Shown piece by piece: positions 33,842 to 47,580 of a DNA stretch of 64,000 nt. The translations under genes were made by a program, and so were the position numbers. Origin of the DNA: Cheiracanthium punctorium (lineage: Eukaryota > Arthropoda > Arachnida > Araneae > Cheiracanthiidae); assembly GCA_038373885.1 (NCBI GenBank), contig JAWZYV010012274.1, positions 2,480,001 to 2,544,000 of the forward strand, read 5' to 3'. The notes beneath the pieces are model-generated. The model had not been told where the DNA came from, ran no database searches, and saw only the letters and a program-made list of their open reading frames with translations. How positions within the stretch are numbered: position 1 is the stretch's first letter; the number at the start of each line of letters is the position of its first letter.

Positions 33842-34231
33842 CAGGCCCAGACTGGATCTTTTTGGGGCCCTCGACTAGAGATTGAGGGGTCCCTTAACGG
33901 AAAATTTAGAGAAAATAGAATATTAGGATATTTAATACTTTAAAATTAGGCTTGCGTGCCTAAAAAACCTTATTTAACTATTTTAAAGCTTTTGGGGCAC
34001 CTAATTCTTCGGGGACCCCTAGCAAAGCAGAATCTGCCGCTACGCCACTGTAAAGGCATGAAATTACAAGGAAATAAATAATCAAACTTACTCTAGTATA
34101 TTACTCTGATACATATCAAATTACTTTAATTATAAAGTAGTATTTCTGTTTTGGGGAGCCATCACTAGGGTCCCCTTAGACCGGAAGCCCTTGGTGATCG
34201 CCAACCAGCCAACCTGGCCAGTTTGGACCTG
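33842..34231. mobile_element. hAT-type MITE, 390 bp
   Basis: Ends CAGGCCCAGACTGGATC and (complement) CAGGTCCAAACTGGCCAGG. Flanks ATTGATGC / CTTCATGC are an imperfect 8-bp duplication. A different hAT-type end (complement CAGTGGCGTAGC) at 34040-34051 suggests nesting. Confidence 0.55.
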
Positions 34232-34239
34232 CTTCATGC

Positions 34240-35900
34240 AAAAAAGCATTTAGCTTTATTAGAAGATAATAATTATAAATAAATAGTATTTTCATTCAGT
34301 TTATTCAAAATCCTAATAAAAATTTCAAAATTCATTTGCAACACAAATAAGTATTAAATCTTACACTCTTAGTCTCTTGAATATTAAAACACTTGAGGTT
34401 ACCTTACAAACAGAGCTTCTCAATGCATTTAAGATTAAAAGATCATTTAATTTTATTCTTCACACACACACACACAAACAAACAGTTACTGCAGCTATCA
34501 ACCAATCACTTCTAATAAAAGAAAAACTTGAGTCAAGAGAAAAAGTTGTTTTATTCCATAACTCTCCTTCTTGCACTGAAAGAAATTATTATACAGCTAA
34601 CATTCAGATCTTTTGTTACTTGTAAGCAAAATTTCCTCCATATTTGGCTGAATAATTTCAATAATAGTAAAGAAAAATGCTTTATAAGATGCTTTCCAGA
34701 CCATTTAACAAAAAATACAGCAAAATTAAAATTTAATATATTATTAAAAAGGTTTTAAAGCATATTACATGAAATAAGCATAATTAATGGTTATGCATAA
34801 ATAAAAAGTCATTTTTCTTGTGGCTTATTTAAGTATCTTGTATATTTAAATAACAGCTGTACCCCCTTTTACAGAATTAAAAGCAAAATATACAAGTCAT
34901 TAATGGATTCGGCTATAAAATTTTTATTTTCATCAGACATTTTTAAACATATTTCTTATACTATAGCATATTTAAAACAAAATCAATATTTTAAATAGTA
35001 AAAATAGAATAATTAATTTACTTCTAACCACTGATAACTTATATATTTTTAATTTTTCAAAACAAATTATATAAATAAAAAAAATATGCTATATAAAATA
35101 TAAGTAAAACAAGAATTGTGGATTTTCTGTTACACGTCTATTTAACTTTGATTAAATTAAAGTTTCATGCATGAAAAATTAAAATTTTTTAACTAAGTAT
35201 CTTCTAATAAAAGCAATTAAAATTTTAATGTGATTATACTTAATTTGTTTTTCACAATAGTTTTGTTGTGGAAAACAACAAGACTATTGTGAAAAAGAAA
35301 AACGAAAAAAAAGAAATCGAATGTATATCACAAAACTATAAATGCTTATATTTTCACACATACAAATAATAACAGTAAAAAAAATTAATCATTCTACTTT
35401 TGAAATATAAAATGTGAAAAAAATATTTAATATAATAAAATAAAACTTAACACTGGAGAGATGTTTTTATTCCTTCAAGCTCCATTTTACATGGATAAAA
35501 TACACATCCGGGATCCGGAGTTGCTAAATTTCTAACTCATCTTACATAAAATTTTTGCAATAATAATCTAAAACATTAGAACACCAAAAATGCGAGATGA
35601 GCAACAGTCTCATTTTTCATATAAAAGCCAAGCGCGAGCGAGTGCCATGGAGTTAGTAGGATGTTTTTCTTAAACTAAAAGTATGACGTTGCTATGACGT
35701 CATTTACAGTTGTTACAAACTTATATTTTCTTTAAAAAACTAATACTTGGCAACCAAACATTTTTGTTTTACAGACACATCACAACACATTACACTATGA
35801 AGAAAGATATTTTTCTTAATTACTGTTCTATTAAATGCTGAAAAATCATATATCTCAATAGTTTAAAATAAAAAAACTACTTAATCCATTTGGTATATCT
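34240..35900. other. No gene seen
   Basis: Very AT-rich, with a short CA repeat (34463-34478) and the hairpin at 35248. The open frames here are Lys/Asn/Phe-rich noise. Confidence 0.55.
35248..35296. repeat. 22-bp inverted repeat, hairpin
   Basis: Arms 35248-35269 (TTTTTCACAATAGTTTTGTT..) and 35275-35296, one mismatch, 5-nt loop. Confidence 0.85.
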
Positions 35901-35910
35901 ATCTATAGAC

Positions 35911-36000
35911 AGGGTGTTCCAAAAACACTGACATAGACTTTTATTCCTTAAATATTGTTCTTGGACGTATACAATAAATTACACCCTATAAATAGAGGTA
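35911..36000 (+). mobile_element. Foldback family A terminus, copy 3
   Basis: AGGGTGTTCCAAAAACACTG and TTTTATTCCTTAAATATTG match the family A end. It is cut by the Tigger-like MITE at 36009. Confidence 0.6.
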
Positions 36001-36008
36001 TGTAGATA

Positions 36009-36163
36009 CAGTCAACTCCAGTTATAGTGAACCTCTGGGGACCATCAGATTTTGTCCACTACAACCGATGTGTCCCCATGGTAAAGAGAGATACTGTATG
36101 TGAATTGGGACTAACGGTTTGTGTTCACTATAGCCAAAGGTTCACTATAACCGGAGTTGACTG
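36009..36163. mobile_element. Tigger-like 155-bp MITE with TA target duplication
   Basis: Ends CAGTCAACTCCAGTTATAGTG... and, on the complement, CAGTCAACTCCGGTTATAGTG..., giving about 26 bp with one mismatch. Flanked by TA at 36007-36008 and 36164-36165. Inserted in a family A foldback copy. Confidence 0.8.
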
Positions 36164-37094
36164 TATTTACTTTGGTACAAAAACTCACATTATAAAACAA
36201 TTTTGAACTTTGGTTTTTAGAAGAAAGGAATAAAAGTATCTTAAGAAATAGTTTTTTAAAATGACAAATTTATATAAAATTGTAATATTCAAATACTAAA
36301 ACCCTTTGCACTTAAATTTCTTTTAAATGTGGTTGATGTTTAGGCATGTAAAAATCACTAGATGTCAAAGTTACAAATTGAGAAAACTTCTGTTATAAAA
36401 CTCTTTAGCAATGTTATAATCTTACAATATGAGTCAAAGAATAAATGTTCAATGACTGAACATCTATAGATGAATAGGTAAGTGTACCTTAAAAAAACAT
36501 TACAAAAAAAAAATTTTCATTATTCAATTTTTTTCAAGTTAAAAGTTCTGAGAGGTAAAAATGCCTTTTGTCAAATTGTACTCTAGACAAATTTTCGTTT
36601 AAAAAAATTATACTTATCAGTAGCAAAAGTTTTTTATCAGCAATTCACTATTTTTAAAAACAAAAATTTTTATTAGTTACTCTGGACAGCTGATTTAACT
36701 AATGTATAGTTTATTAAAAAGGAATTTTAAACATTTTACTTATTAAAGTTTGGAATTACTTTACATTCTTATACAGAACATACCTCTCAATGCATCCCTA
36801 CATAAATATATTTCTCGTGAATATAAGCATATTTTTTATTACCATATATTTTGCTTTTTTAAATTAATGGTCATTCGCAGTGGTATATGATGGGCTTAAA
36901 AGTGGGCTATATAACTCCAGTAATGGAACAGAACCTATCAAATGGGAAGGGAGCATTTTGCTGATTTCTCTTCAAAGAATTAGTTTTCTTTTATGAAACG
37001 TTGTTTCTGATTGAAATGTGTCAATTCCAGAATGTTATGGTAATACTTTGGCAGAAACTCACATTCATCTGGTGTCAGAGCTAGCCCAACTAAA

Positions 37095-38972
37095 CAGAGA
37101 TGGGCAGTATCGCAAATCCATGTATTTGAAATACATTTTCAAAATACATTTTCAAAATACATTTGTATCTTGTATTTTGTATTTTTACTCGTAAAAACAA
37201 AGTATTTTGAGAATGTTTTTTAAAATGCATTTTCAATGTTTTTTCTATTTTCAAAATACAAAAAATGCATTTTGTATTCTGACATTGAATTAATCATAAC
37301 ATCACAGATTGCTCAGATAGCATGTGCAAACGAAAATCATAAAATTGCTGATATTCACTTTTCCCCCTCTCTTGATATAATTAATGAGCTGCACCAGAAT
37401 TACACATGGTATTGTAACTGAAGAAGTGTTAGGATCACTTGTGATCTTTAAATAGATCATCTTTATCTATGATATAATATGATCTTTATGAAAAACCTTT
37501 CATACTTCTGTTCAAAACAATATGTTTGGTCTAGGAATGTTTCTAGAATTACTCTAGGAATGACTCTAGAATTACACTGTAAATTAAGCCAAAGCAGTAA
37601 AAACAAGTTTAAATAGTATTTATTGGATTCTGTAAGGCAATTTATAAACAATTTGAAATGTGTTGCTAAGTTCTAGAAAAGTAAGACTGTCAGTATTTCT
37701 TCAGTAGTATTATTGTAGTTGCATTCAGTAGTATTATTGTAGTTGCACTGGGGTTAAGATACAAAGCTACACGACAGTTATCTGCTTAAAGGGAATATGT
37801 CTTGGGTGGAGGATTTTTAAGGGGCTTTAAGGCGCATTTGCCTTACATATGGAGTAAAACATCCCTAATTCCAGACCATTAGAGTGACAGCTTCTCGTAA
37901 TAGGATGGAATGAATCAAACTTCCATTCTATACACTAGTTTAACCTAACCTGACAGTACGTGGAAGGCTATTCCTTGTGTCCTTCCATCCTTACAATACA
38001 GTTTGTCTGTTTATGTACTACTTTTTTAAGTTAAATTTGTTGCTAAATGGAGAAAACCATGTTTATATAATCAAACTAAAATTAGTGTGCTCAGTAATTT
38101 AATATTTTGCCTTTATTTAAAAGAAAATGTGTTTATTGCTTCAATGCTTTGCATGCACAAATACTTGACAAACAGTGCAATACCATTTGTACCACACTCG
38201 CAGCTTTCTACACACTGTCAGGTTACACTGAAAAAGAGTATGTATGATTTTGAAAACTTTTGTGCAATTCTTAATGGAAAATGTTTCCAAATTCTGCCTG
38301 TAGATGGAAATAAAAAAGTTAAGGCACAATGTCAATTATGGAAGTTGAAAACATAGGTAATATGCAAAGCATTTAAATCTACAACTTAAAACTCACTTAA
38401 AGACTAAACTTGAATTTTTTTAATAGGTTGTGATTCAGCTGAGTATTTATGTTCAAACGTTCAACTGAAATCAATAAATAATAAATATTATATGTAGAGG
38501 TTTATTTTATGCACTGTGACTTTCGGATATTAAAGTTTTTATAAACAATTTTAAAGCAAACTAGTATTCATTGTTCTCATGTTGAAATTATACAGTTTTG
38601 AGTATTAATGCAATTTCTCAGAAATGGTCTGTTTCGGATCTTTTTTTATATAGGTAAAATTTTGAAAGGTACCATTTTAAAAAATGGCTCCATTTCCTTA
38701 ACACAACTATTAAGATTGCTTTTGTTATTCTCATTAAAATTTTTATAAATAAATAAACTGGGATCTTCAGTAAAAAATTTAGCTTCTTTTCAATTCAAAT
38801 CCTTTAAAAAGTTTACATGTATTTTGTGTGTATTTTGAAAATGAATGTATTTTGTAACTTGCATATTTTTTTTTTTAAATTCAAGAAGTATTTTATATTT
38901 TAGTATGTTTGAATCAATGTATTTTGTACTTTGTATCAAAAATACATTTTTGATGTATTTTGCCCAACTCTG
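37095..38972 (+). mobile_element. hAT element, 1.9 kb, with BED-finger remnant
   Basis: Ends CAGAGATGGGCA and (complement) CAGAGTTGGGCA, both followed by runs of TGTATTTTGAAATACA-like sequence. Flanking octamers CAACTAAA / CAGCTAGT are only partly alike. A frame at 38240-38330 reads NGKCFQILPVDGNKKVKAQC, resembling the first half of a BED-type zinc finger before hAT transposases. A SINE copy (37780-37935) is nested. Confidence 0.55.
37780..37935 (-). mobile_element. tRNA-derived SINE, family 1, copy d (decayed)
   Basis: GGATTTTTAAGGGGCTTTAA and ACATATGGAGTAAAACATCC line up with the family 1 body. Confidence 0.55.
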
Positions 38973-39614
38973 CAGCTAGTCCTAAGGATATGCCACAGGC
39001 CATGAGATAATGTTGACAAAGAATTTATAAAATCTTATGCAATCGATTAATGCTTCAAGCATATCACTAATTTACAAACCGATACTTGTACAGCTATCTC
39101 ACAAAAGGATGATCAATTCTTCTCTACCAAGTTAAATTATCTGAGTATGTAGGGGTTTTTTTCTTTGTTTTTTGTAACAAATAATTACTTATTTTAACTA
39201 TTACTTTTCTTGTTAAAGTTATTAAATTTTAAAAAGGCCATAATTGAAAACTTTTTTTTACAAAAATATTTACATTACATAAAGTAGACTATAATTAGTA
39301 GAGAAAAAAAATGTTTAGGTTTGGAAGAATTAACAAAAGCCCACTGTATTATTAATAATTCATATTTTCAAGGATTCATAGAAATGTGTGATTATTGTAT
39401 TTTATTAAATTCATTACACTAAATAAAGCAATGTTATATAGTACAATAAGTTATAAATAGTTTAATAAAATAGATTTCAACGAAATATTACTATTGCTGC
39501 TAATATAATTTTCTGGAAAAGAAAAGGTAGCACTAAACTCAGTTACCATATGAACTGAATAAAAACCAATTTAGTGCTTGTTAAATTATGAAATATATTT
39601 ATTTAAGGGAGACA

Positions 39615-39997
39615 GGGAGCTTTGGACAATCCCATAGACTCCCATGATAAAATCTGTTTTACATAAATTTTTCTTACCTACAACCCTGATTTCGATTTTG
39701 TTTTTGTGTATAGCTAGAAAAAGTATCAAAGTTTCAGATAACACAATCTTAAATGTATCAAACACATACAATATTTAATATTTCGATAAAATATATTGGC
39801 AAAGAGTTGCCATCTAGTGGACAAATTTTGAGTTTTATTGAAATATTTAATTTTATTAATTTTTGATGCACTCAAGATTATGTCATCTGAAATTTTGACA
39901 CCTATTCTATCTATTTACAAAAAGAGAATTGAAGGTAAGAAAAAACTATGTAAAACAGATTTTAACATGAGAGTCAATGGGATCGTCCAAAGCTCCC
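39615..39997. mobile_element. Foldback MITE with about 64-bp inverted arms
   Basis: The left arm 39615-39679 (GGGAGCTTTGGACAATCCCA...) pairs with the right arm 39934-39997, with about seven mismatches (shared AAAATCTGTTTTACATA and TTCTTACCT). No coding content. The target duplication is unclear. Confidence 0.8.
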
Positions 39998-40784
39998 AAC
40001 AAGTTCTAAACTGACATATATTAAACTCCTTATTACGATTTAATCTAAAACAGTTATTTATAACAATCATCCATATTAAGAAATACTGATGTACAAGTAA
40101 GTCATTTACATACTATTGAATGATATCTTAGAATATCAGTGAAAAGGTAAACTATACTAAATGTACAATTGCCTTGGTCCACATTACTGCACATTTTTAG
40201 ATTTTTTAAATAGTTTCCTCAGAAAAATAAGGCACTTATTACAAACAAAAAATTTTGACACTCTTTTCCCAGTGAGCATACACATTATGCAAATGGTACA
40301 TTAATTATGATTTAAATGATTTATGAAAAATATTTTTTTCTTTAACAATTACATTTCAGTTTCATATTTTAAAAATAACAAATAATATGGCATTGTACTT
40401 TTTTTCTAAGACACAAAACTAAAGTTGTCTTTACTACTAGGAAGAGTGGGGTTTAATAGGACGCAGGATGAATGGGACAACAGCAGAATTTTTATATTTT
40501 GCAATTATTTGGTATATTTTGCTGAGAAAAACTCACACTGTGTCCTTTAGCAACCAAAGTAACTTTTTAGTGCTTAAATTAGGTAGTAATTAAGAAATTA
40601 AGTATTTGCTTATAGTACACTCTCATATAGTGAAAAGACAATCTTTTATAGTATTTATATTTAGTAAGAAAATTGACAACTGTAAACTAATTCTATTTTT
40701 CATTTTATGTAACCAAGTGGTATAATGGATGGATGGATGGGACATTTGTAATGGGGATGAATGGGATAAATACCTGCGGTGTCG

Positions 40785-41500
40785 GTGGGTTTGTATAAAA
40801 TTAACATAAAAAATAACGAAAACAAAATAATCGGTTGCTACATTGGAGTAACTAAAAGAAAAATTAAAGATCGCCAAACTGAACACATTAACCTTTTCGC
40901 GCCAGCAGAAAGTTTTATTTGGAAAGTTTGCAAAGCAGTTTTATTTTCGCTACATCGTTGGGTATTTCGGTTTGCAGTCCAGTTTTTAGTGGATAATTAG
41001 ATCTAGTAGACGTGGATTTTTTCTCATTTTACAGTTAGAATGTCGAAGCTTCGAAAGTGTTAGAGCTTGAAATAGCGCAAATTATTTGAAATTATGAGAT
41101 ATTGATTCTGAAGCAGATTCGGATAGTAGTGATAGTGACACTATAATATATTCTGATTGTTCTGTTCATGGATTTAGGCTTAATAGCGAAAAACTCTCCG
41201 GCCCTGCACAGACACTTGCGAAAGAGACTGCCGGCCTCAGCGATAAGCGCGCGTTTGCGCTTCCTGTCGCGAAAGGGTTAATGACATTAAATTTAATAGA
41301 CACTCTACAGCCTTATCCTGCCTAGCGTTAAATACTCCTATCACAATAGATTTTCAAGGAATTCAAAAAATAGCCAATTTTAATAACCATACCTACGCTT
41401 ACTTATGCGAATCTTTGGAAATAATATCAACAGAGGGCAGCATTAACGATACGACCCATGCAACCATCGACGAAACCTGGAATTATGTCATGCGCCGAAA
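40785..41500 (+). pseudogene. Penelope-like retroelement GIY-YIG endonuclease relic (interrupted)
   Basis: Upstream part (40785-40890) reads LYKINIKNNENK then IGCYIGVTKRKIKDRQTEH, a GIY-YIG-type nuclease core as in Penelope-like elements. The downstream part (41282-41475) continues with DIKFNRHSTALSCLALN, AYLCESLEI and a typical PLE tail. The reading frame runs straight across if the 386-bp piggyBac-type insertion and one TTAA copy are removed, so it was open when the insertion occurred. The reverse transcriptase part is absent (5' truncation). Confidence 0.65.
40892..41277. mobile_element. piggyBac-type element, 386 bp, in a Penelope-like relic
   Basis: Flanked by TTAA at 40888-40891 and 41278-41281. 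Ends are CCTTTTCGCGCCAG on the left and, on the complementary strand, CCCTTTCGCGACAGG on the right. Inside, near 41098-41160, a frame reads DSEADSDSSDSD, the acidic type of N-terminus seen in piggyBac transposases. It is a non-autonomous deletion derivative. Confidence 0.75.
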
Positions 41501-42555
41501 GAGCAGAGAGAGAGGAGGCAGGAAACCACATCATTCCCGTGAGGGAGAAAAAGGACTGAGGATGGTCATGCGCCGGCGGCCGAAATATATCTCCGGAGGA
41601 AAATGGTATTGTTGTTAATAAGTTAACTACGGGAATCCTCCGTATTACCTTTTAACCTTTTAATACAATAAAGCATATATTTAAAATGTCAGTGTGCAGT
41701 TATAAAATGGTTGATGTACATTACATCTATTATAATAGAACTAGATGAAAAACATTTGCAAAACATTTATATAACAATTTATTTAATACAAACTCATAAA
41801 TAAATAATAAATTTTGCAATATCAGAGATTTAATTTATTTTGTTGTTTATAAATAACATTTTAAAAAACTGTCACATAAAATTCTGAGATTCCTTAAAAT
41901 TGTTGATAAAGATTACAAGATTAAAAAGAATTAATTAATTAAAATTACATAACTTTGTTGTCATTGAAGAGTAAAAAAAAGCTTATGTTGAAAATACAAA
42001 CAAAAAATATCAGAAGCTAAGGCAAGCAAAATAAGAAAAAAAGATGAATAGTATATTAAACTATAATAAAAATACCATTGTAATTAAAAGAAAATGTGAT
42101 ATATATATAACATTATTAAAATTATTAGGTAAAATTAACAATACTAATACTAGGGGAAAAAATGGTACTTTTGCATTATAGCATCAGTCTGGCAAGATAA
42201 GTGATTTTGCACCAACAAAAGTGGCAGATAGGTCAAATGATTGATCTGGATTAAACTAATCTGGATCATTAAGGATGATTTGATTTTAAGCAATATGAGA
42301 CATTTACCATGACCCAGATGAAAAGACTCTTTTGGGTGTACAGCATGCAGTTTGATGGTAGATTTAAACAAGGAAACAATGCTGCAATTTACCATTGTAG
42401 TTAGTTTTATTATATATATATTATACGATTTTCCACCATTCATGAATACAACTGAGAATTGTTACAAATTCATCCTGATCAGGTACAGTCATCTCTACAG
42501 GAATTTAAAAAGGTAAGAGTAGGTGCTGTCAGGCTGTTCTTCTTTGCTATTTGTT

Positions 42556-42840
42556 TTATCCTTTTGCAAGTCCCCAGAGATGTTCTATATCTTGTGTGTG
42601 CACACCAGTTGTAGGATCAACAAAATTGTACTTATGGTTTGCTTTAAAGTGATTGAAATTAGCTGTTTCTATTTCAATTGTTAGGTAACCCTTCCAAGAA
42701 TTTGAACATATCTTCATGTACATTTTTTTAATTCCTTCTAAGAGGGTTGCAGCTTTTCTGCCAGAAACAGGGATGAAGAATTCATTTGTCTGTTTACATA
42801 TTTCCCCAAAGAGTTATTGTTCCAGTAGTATTTGTCTACG
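42556..42840 (-). pseudogene. Merlin (ISXO2-like) transposase relic, C-terminal part
   Basis: Reverse-strand translation shows GRKAATLLEGIKKMYM, FKANHKYNFVDPTTGVHT and QDIEHLWGLAKG. This parallels the C-terminal DDE part of the 59.2-60.0 kb relic (NHKYNFV-P, HTQ-IE-WGL). A stop replaces the expected Trp before LFGE, and the frame ends at 42556. The N-terminal half is missing. Confidence 0.75.
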
Positions 42841-42969
42841 TGCATTCTTTCTCTTTGTAAAGTCTTTCATTTATTTCAACTATTGAGTGAGACACCTATC
42901 TTTTTTTTTTTCCTTGTAAGAAGATGGAGTGTACAAACTTCCCTCAAAGTTAGTTTAATCTATTACAAT

Positions 42970-45826
42970 TCTGTGCATATATCTAGTTGAGTTTTACCCA
43001 TAGGTGGCTGGTGCACCAAAAAAGTGGGGGGTCAAAAGAGATGCAAGTATGTAAGTGTGTAAGAAGGGTGCAGCTTCTTTTTTTTACTAAAAATTGGCTA
43101 CATTGTTGAATTTTAATGTCATTATTGATTAAATGACCTTCAGAGGCAAACTCTTGCTAGTTTGTACTCCTTTTCTTCTCTCGATTTATGAACTGAGTTT
43201 CCCTCCATCATTTTTTGACGGTTCCTCACTTTTGGAGGAACCTATTATATGTTTGGAATTGAGGGGGCATTCAACCCCCCCCCCCGGATGTGTCATCTAT
43301 GGTTTCACCTCCATTCAATTGATATCAATTTGAGAGCCCAACAGTGGATAAATTTTAATGCTTTCAAAACAGGTATTTTGCTTCCTTCCAGACAGGTATC
43401 CTTTCACATGGAGGTTCTTTTCTCACAGCTCTTGACATAACATAGACATTGTTGATTTTTTTAAAGATACAAATTCATTGGATGGTTATTTGGACAGTTC
43501 TTTTCAAACAAGATTATATGAAACTGTTGAAAATATTTTATAGCATCTTGCTTGAAGGTAAGTCTCAAATTTGAATCATAATAGCAAATGCTGTAATGAA
43601 GAAAACTTAATATTTTAGCATATAGAATAATTGATATTACATTGCTTAGTATATTTATAGAAGATTGCAATAAGTGTACTTGAGCAGAAAAAAAATTATT
43701 TTTTATGGTTATTTAAAATTTATGAGAGTGTGAATTTCATACCATTTCTCAAAGCCAAGTGCAAAATTTGTCAAGCTGGATGATGGTCATGTTGGCTAAA
43801 AAATTCTTTGAAGAGGATGACTGATGGCATAATGTATAAGTACCAAAAAAGTATTATTAAAAAAGATTGTCATAACAAGTGTATACATGTTAAAAGTTTT
43901 CAAACACCCTTTAAACAAAACATTGGCAAAAACATATTAAAATTAACACAAAACACCATAAAATTAATAAAAATGTAAAGAATAAAAGAAACAAATAATT
44001 TAAAACAGTGTAATAAACAAATAATTTTAAGTTCAGTAAAATAACCTGTGGTGTTCTAATAACAAACAAACTAAAATGTACATGTAAAACTTGGAAACGA
44101 TTTTATTAAAAAACTTTTCTTTGTGTGATTCAATAAAAATTTCAAATTCACAGGCCACTTTCATAGAAACTGAACAAAGATTGGGTCTTAAAACTCAATA
44201 GCATAGAAATGCAAGAACATATATTCTTTCATTAAAATGTAAAAATTCAAGATAAATATTTTAATACACACATTGTTTAAAGCTGTGAGAGTGTTCATTG
44301 CAATCAACACACACTTAAGTACAGACTTTATAAACTTTTCTGTATTTGATGTAGAGATCAATACACAAATTTTTAATTAAAGCATTGGGCATTAATTAAA
44401 AAGCTACTAATTATCTATTTAATGGTTTGACATGATTATATTTAAAGTGAATTTTTACATTTTCAGAACAATAACACATAGCAAGTTATCTGATGTTTCC
44501 ACTAAAAAGCTAAGAATAACTAAGCTTTCAAACTGGTAAAAAATTGTGAGCACTCATATTTTTGGACATGTTTTTGGAGTAATGGAAATCCATTATCTAA
44601 GACCTCATACATAGAATTAAAATGATATGGAGGGGTGATGAACCTTTCAGAAGAACCTATATGATTGAATTTTCAACTTACTAGAATGTATCAAAATTAG
44701 GAGAAGTGAAAATAATTTTTAACACAAATAAATACATGGGATTAAATTTTCAATCTTTATGATGCAGTATTTGTACTTCCTCTAACTGATATCAGAACAA
44801 GAAATCATGAATACAAAGCTCTAATTTTTTTTCTTCACTTCAAATAAAATTCTGTTGATGGACAGTAAAAATAAAGCATTTTCAGAGATAAAAAGGAAAG
44901 ATGAATTTTAAACAAAAAGTGCTTTTTACCCTAACTGAATACCTGAAAAGATCCTAATGTGCCAGTATCATGCAACTCAACTGGTTATAAATTTTTAATA
45001 CATAATTTTTATTTCAAACACAACATGAGCATATCTCTTCGCTAGACAAATCTAAATTGAATGCTTTTATTTCCTTCTACTTGCAGAATAAATACATGAA
45101 CATTAAAAATAAAAAGTCGGAAGATGGGAAATTTCTGTATAACCCATAGAGTAAAAATATATCCAGTGTGTTTCAAAATGCATGCATAAATTTCTAAAGG
45201 AAGGGGGCAGGATGAGCAAAGATAAAACTGAATTTTAAAGGAATGTTATTTACATATACATTGTATACATTGTATATCACATATACATTGTACATGTTAT
45301 TTACATATGCGTGAGTCCCCTCCCAAAAAAAGAGAAAGGGAGGGGAGAAAATGCTCTAGTGATAGTAAAATTCATCTTACTTTTAAAAAAATTTCAATTT
45401 ATTGTTTGGATATTGAAAACAAAAGCATTTTAGTATCTTACTCATAGTCATACAGTTTCTATTTTTTTTCTTTTGTGTGTGTGTGTGTGTGTGTGTGTCA
45501 TGCAAGACTCTTATTAAATTAATCCAAAAACAGAAAAAGAAATTAAAGAAGAAAAAGATTCAAACACTCTTTTGAATTACTAAAAGTAGTCTATGAATAT
45601 GATAATCATACACATTAGCATGCAATTCCAAGATGTCCTTGCATCAGATATGATGCAGAAGTTAATGCATTTGTCTATGAAACATCCTGTAGATGTGTAT
45701 CTTAAATTTATAGTGCTTCAAGTGACAGAACAACCTCTCTTCACCAGCCTAATTAAAACTGAAGATAAACCCTTTGAGATAAAATGCAGTTAGCATAGAG
45801 ATTCATTTAAAGAAACCTTGAGATTA
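42970..45826. other. No gene seen
   Basis: AT-rich intergenic DNA with a C-run (43276-43286), a GT microsatellite and no recognisable frame. Confidence 0.55.
45475..45498. repeat. (GT)12 microsatellite
   Basis: Twelve uninterrupted GT units after a T-rich run. Confidence 0.95.
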
Positions 45827-45832
45827 CATAGG

Positions 45833-47580
45833 CAGACGTGCCAAGTTTCCAAAATCAAAAAGCCTGGGATCTCCTGCTTTTCAACTTCAGAAAGCCTGAA
45901 ATTTCTCATGCATTATATTTTTAGCATAAAATGGGCACAATCAAAGCAGACATAATAATTTGTTTCTTTTAAATACCATGCAAGTTTATATAAACTCTGC
46001 AGTATTGCACTATTTGAATTGTAATATATAAATAAATTCAGCTACAAAAATTTGTCAAAAGAAATATATGAAAATATGAAACACAGTCAAATTACATATG
46101 ACACAAACAATTCATATATAAAAACTATATACAGATATAATATTAAAAATTGAAATAATATCTAGTTTTATTTTAAGAATACTCCTGGTAAACGGTACGT
46201 TGTTTGTTTTGTTTACGATTGTGGCTACGATTGGTGAAAAGCCCAGAGCGATTAATGGCCAGCGAAGAATGACTCATCATCATGAAGGGTTATAAGGTTA
46301 CAATGACCAGAAAGATATTGTTTCTTTAGTCAGAAGTTTTGCGGAGTTTGTTTCTGTTAAGCCGTTGAGTATGTGTAATTTTCTTTGTGAATTTGATTTT
46401 GTTTTGCACACTTTTTATCATGATCTGATAAGCTGTATCAGAGAATTCTGTTGCTAGAATATTTGTTTGCAGTTTGAAATTTTTTTCATGTTATGGAGTT
46501 TAAAGGAAAAGTGTTATTGACTGGTCAATGAAAATTAGTTTCATAGCATGAGTGTATGTTGCAAATGTGGTTTGAATACAAAATTAAATAAAAGAAAGCA
46601 TGCTAGTGATGGGTGTGCTGATGTTGTTAACGAGGAAGGAAGAAGGAAATAGTGAGTTAAGAGTATGTTGAGCTGATGAAGGTGAGGGGGAGAAGAATGA
46701 GGTAACAGTGAAGTCGGAGTTCCACAATAAAGAAGGAGTAATGAATGGTATAGTAAATGACTGAAGTAAAAAGAAGGTAGGTACTTTTATTCAATGAATC
46801 TTTGTCAGTACTTTTAAAATGATATTGATGTTTTTGTTAGTGTTATTTATGTGTTATTCTAATCATGTTGATTTTAGATTAGCTATATAGCTAGGTTGCT
46901 TAATCTACCAATTTGTTTTTGTTAAAAACATCTACTGTTTGCTCATTTTAAATTAGCTGCTCAATGAGTTGATGAATTTGCCAAAGTTTTTTTATGTTAA
47001 AAACAGGCCTGTGTTTGAAGATTTATTTATTTTGTAGTGAGTTAAATGTTTTTTATGTTTTTTTATCTTCCATCTGTAATTTACGAGCAATTTTAATTTG
47101 TTTATTAAAATTATTTGAGTTTGCTTTGTTGATAAAAAATCAAAATGGTTGACGATAGTCACTAAGGCTTGGGAAGTGCCAAGCTCCAGCGACTATCGCT
47201 GAGTTTGGGGCCTGTACTGGCTCATAGGAAATTATCTTATTATGAAACATACTTTTATTAATTTCAAACAGCTTTGAAATTTCTAGCACATTTGTAAATA
47301 AATAATGAGCATAACATAATGAGCATTCTTCATTTATACAGTTTAATTTTTTAGCATATCAAATGCATTATTTCAAAATCAAAAAATGCTCTTGGGCTGC
47401 TACACCTGATGAACTTAAAACAATAACTGATCTTGAGAACCTGGTGAAGAAAACTGGGGAAGGTTGTCATTTCTGAATAAATTGTCAAAAAATTTTAGAA
47501 GATGAACAAAAATCATGAGTTCCAAAACAGGATCAAAAAGGCTGAAACTCAGGCCAAAATCCAGAGACTTGGCTCATCTG
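45833..47580. mobile_element. Unclassified 1.75-kb DNA element with 6-bp target duplication
   Basis: CATAGG flanks both ends (45827-45832; 47581-47586). Ends are CAGACGTGCCAAGT and (complement) CAGATGAGCCAAGT: 14 bp with three mismatches. The two end regions share further wording (AAAAAGCCT / CAGGCTTTTT type). No transposase frame is visible. The CAG ends suggest hAT, but 6 bp is short for that superfamily. Confidence 0.6.
47153..47198. repeat. Two-step hairpin inside the 1.75-kb element
   Basis: CGATAGTC, 6 nt, GCTTGG, 6-nt loop, CCAAGC, 6 nt, GACTATCG: two perfect stems separated by a symmetrical internal loop. Confidence 0.8.
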
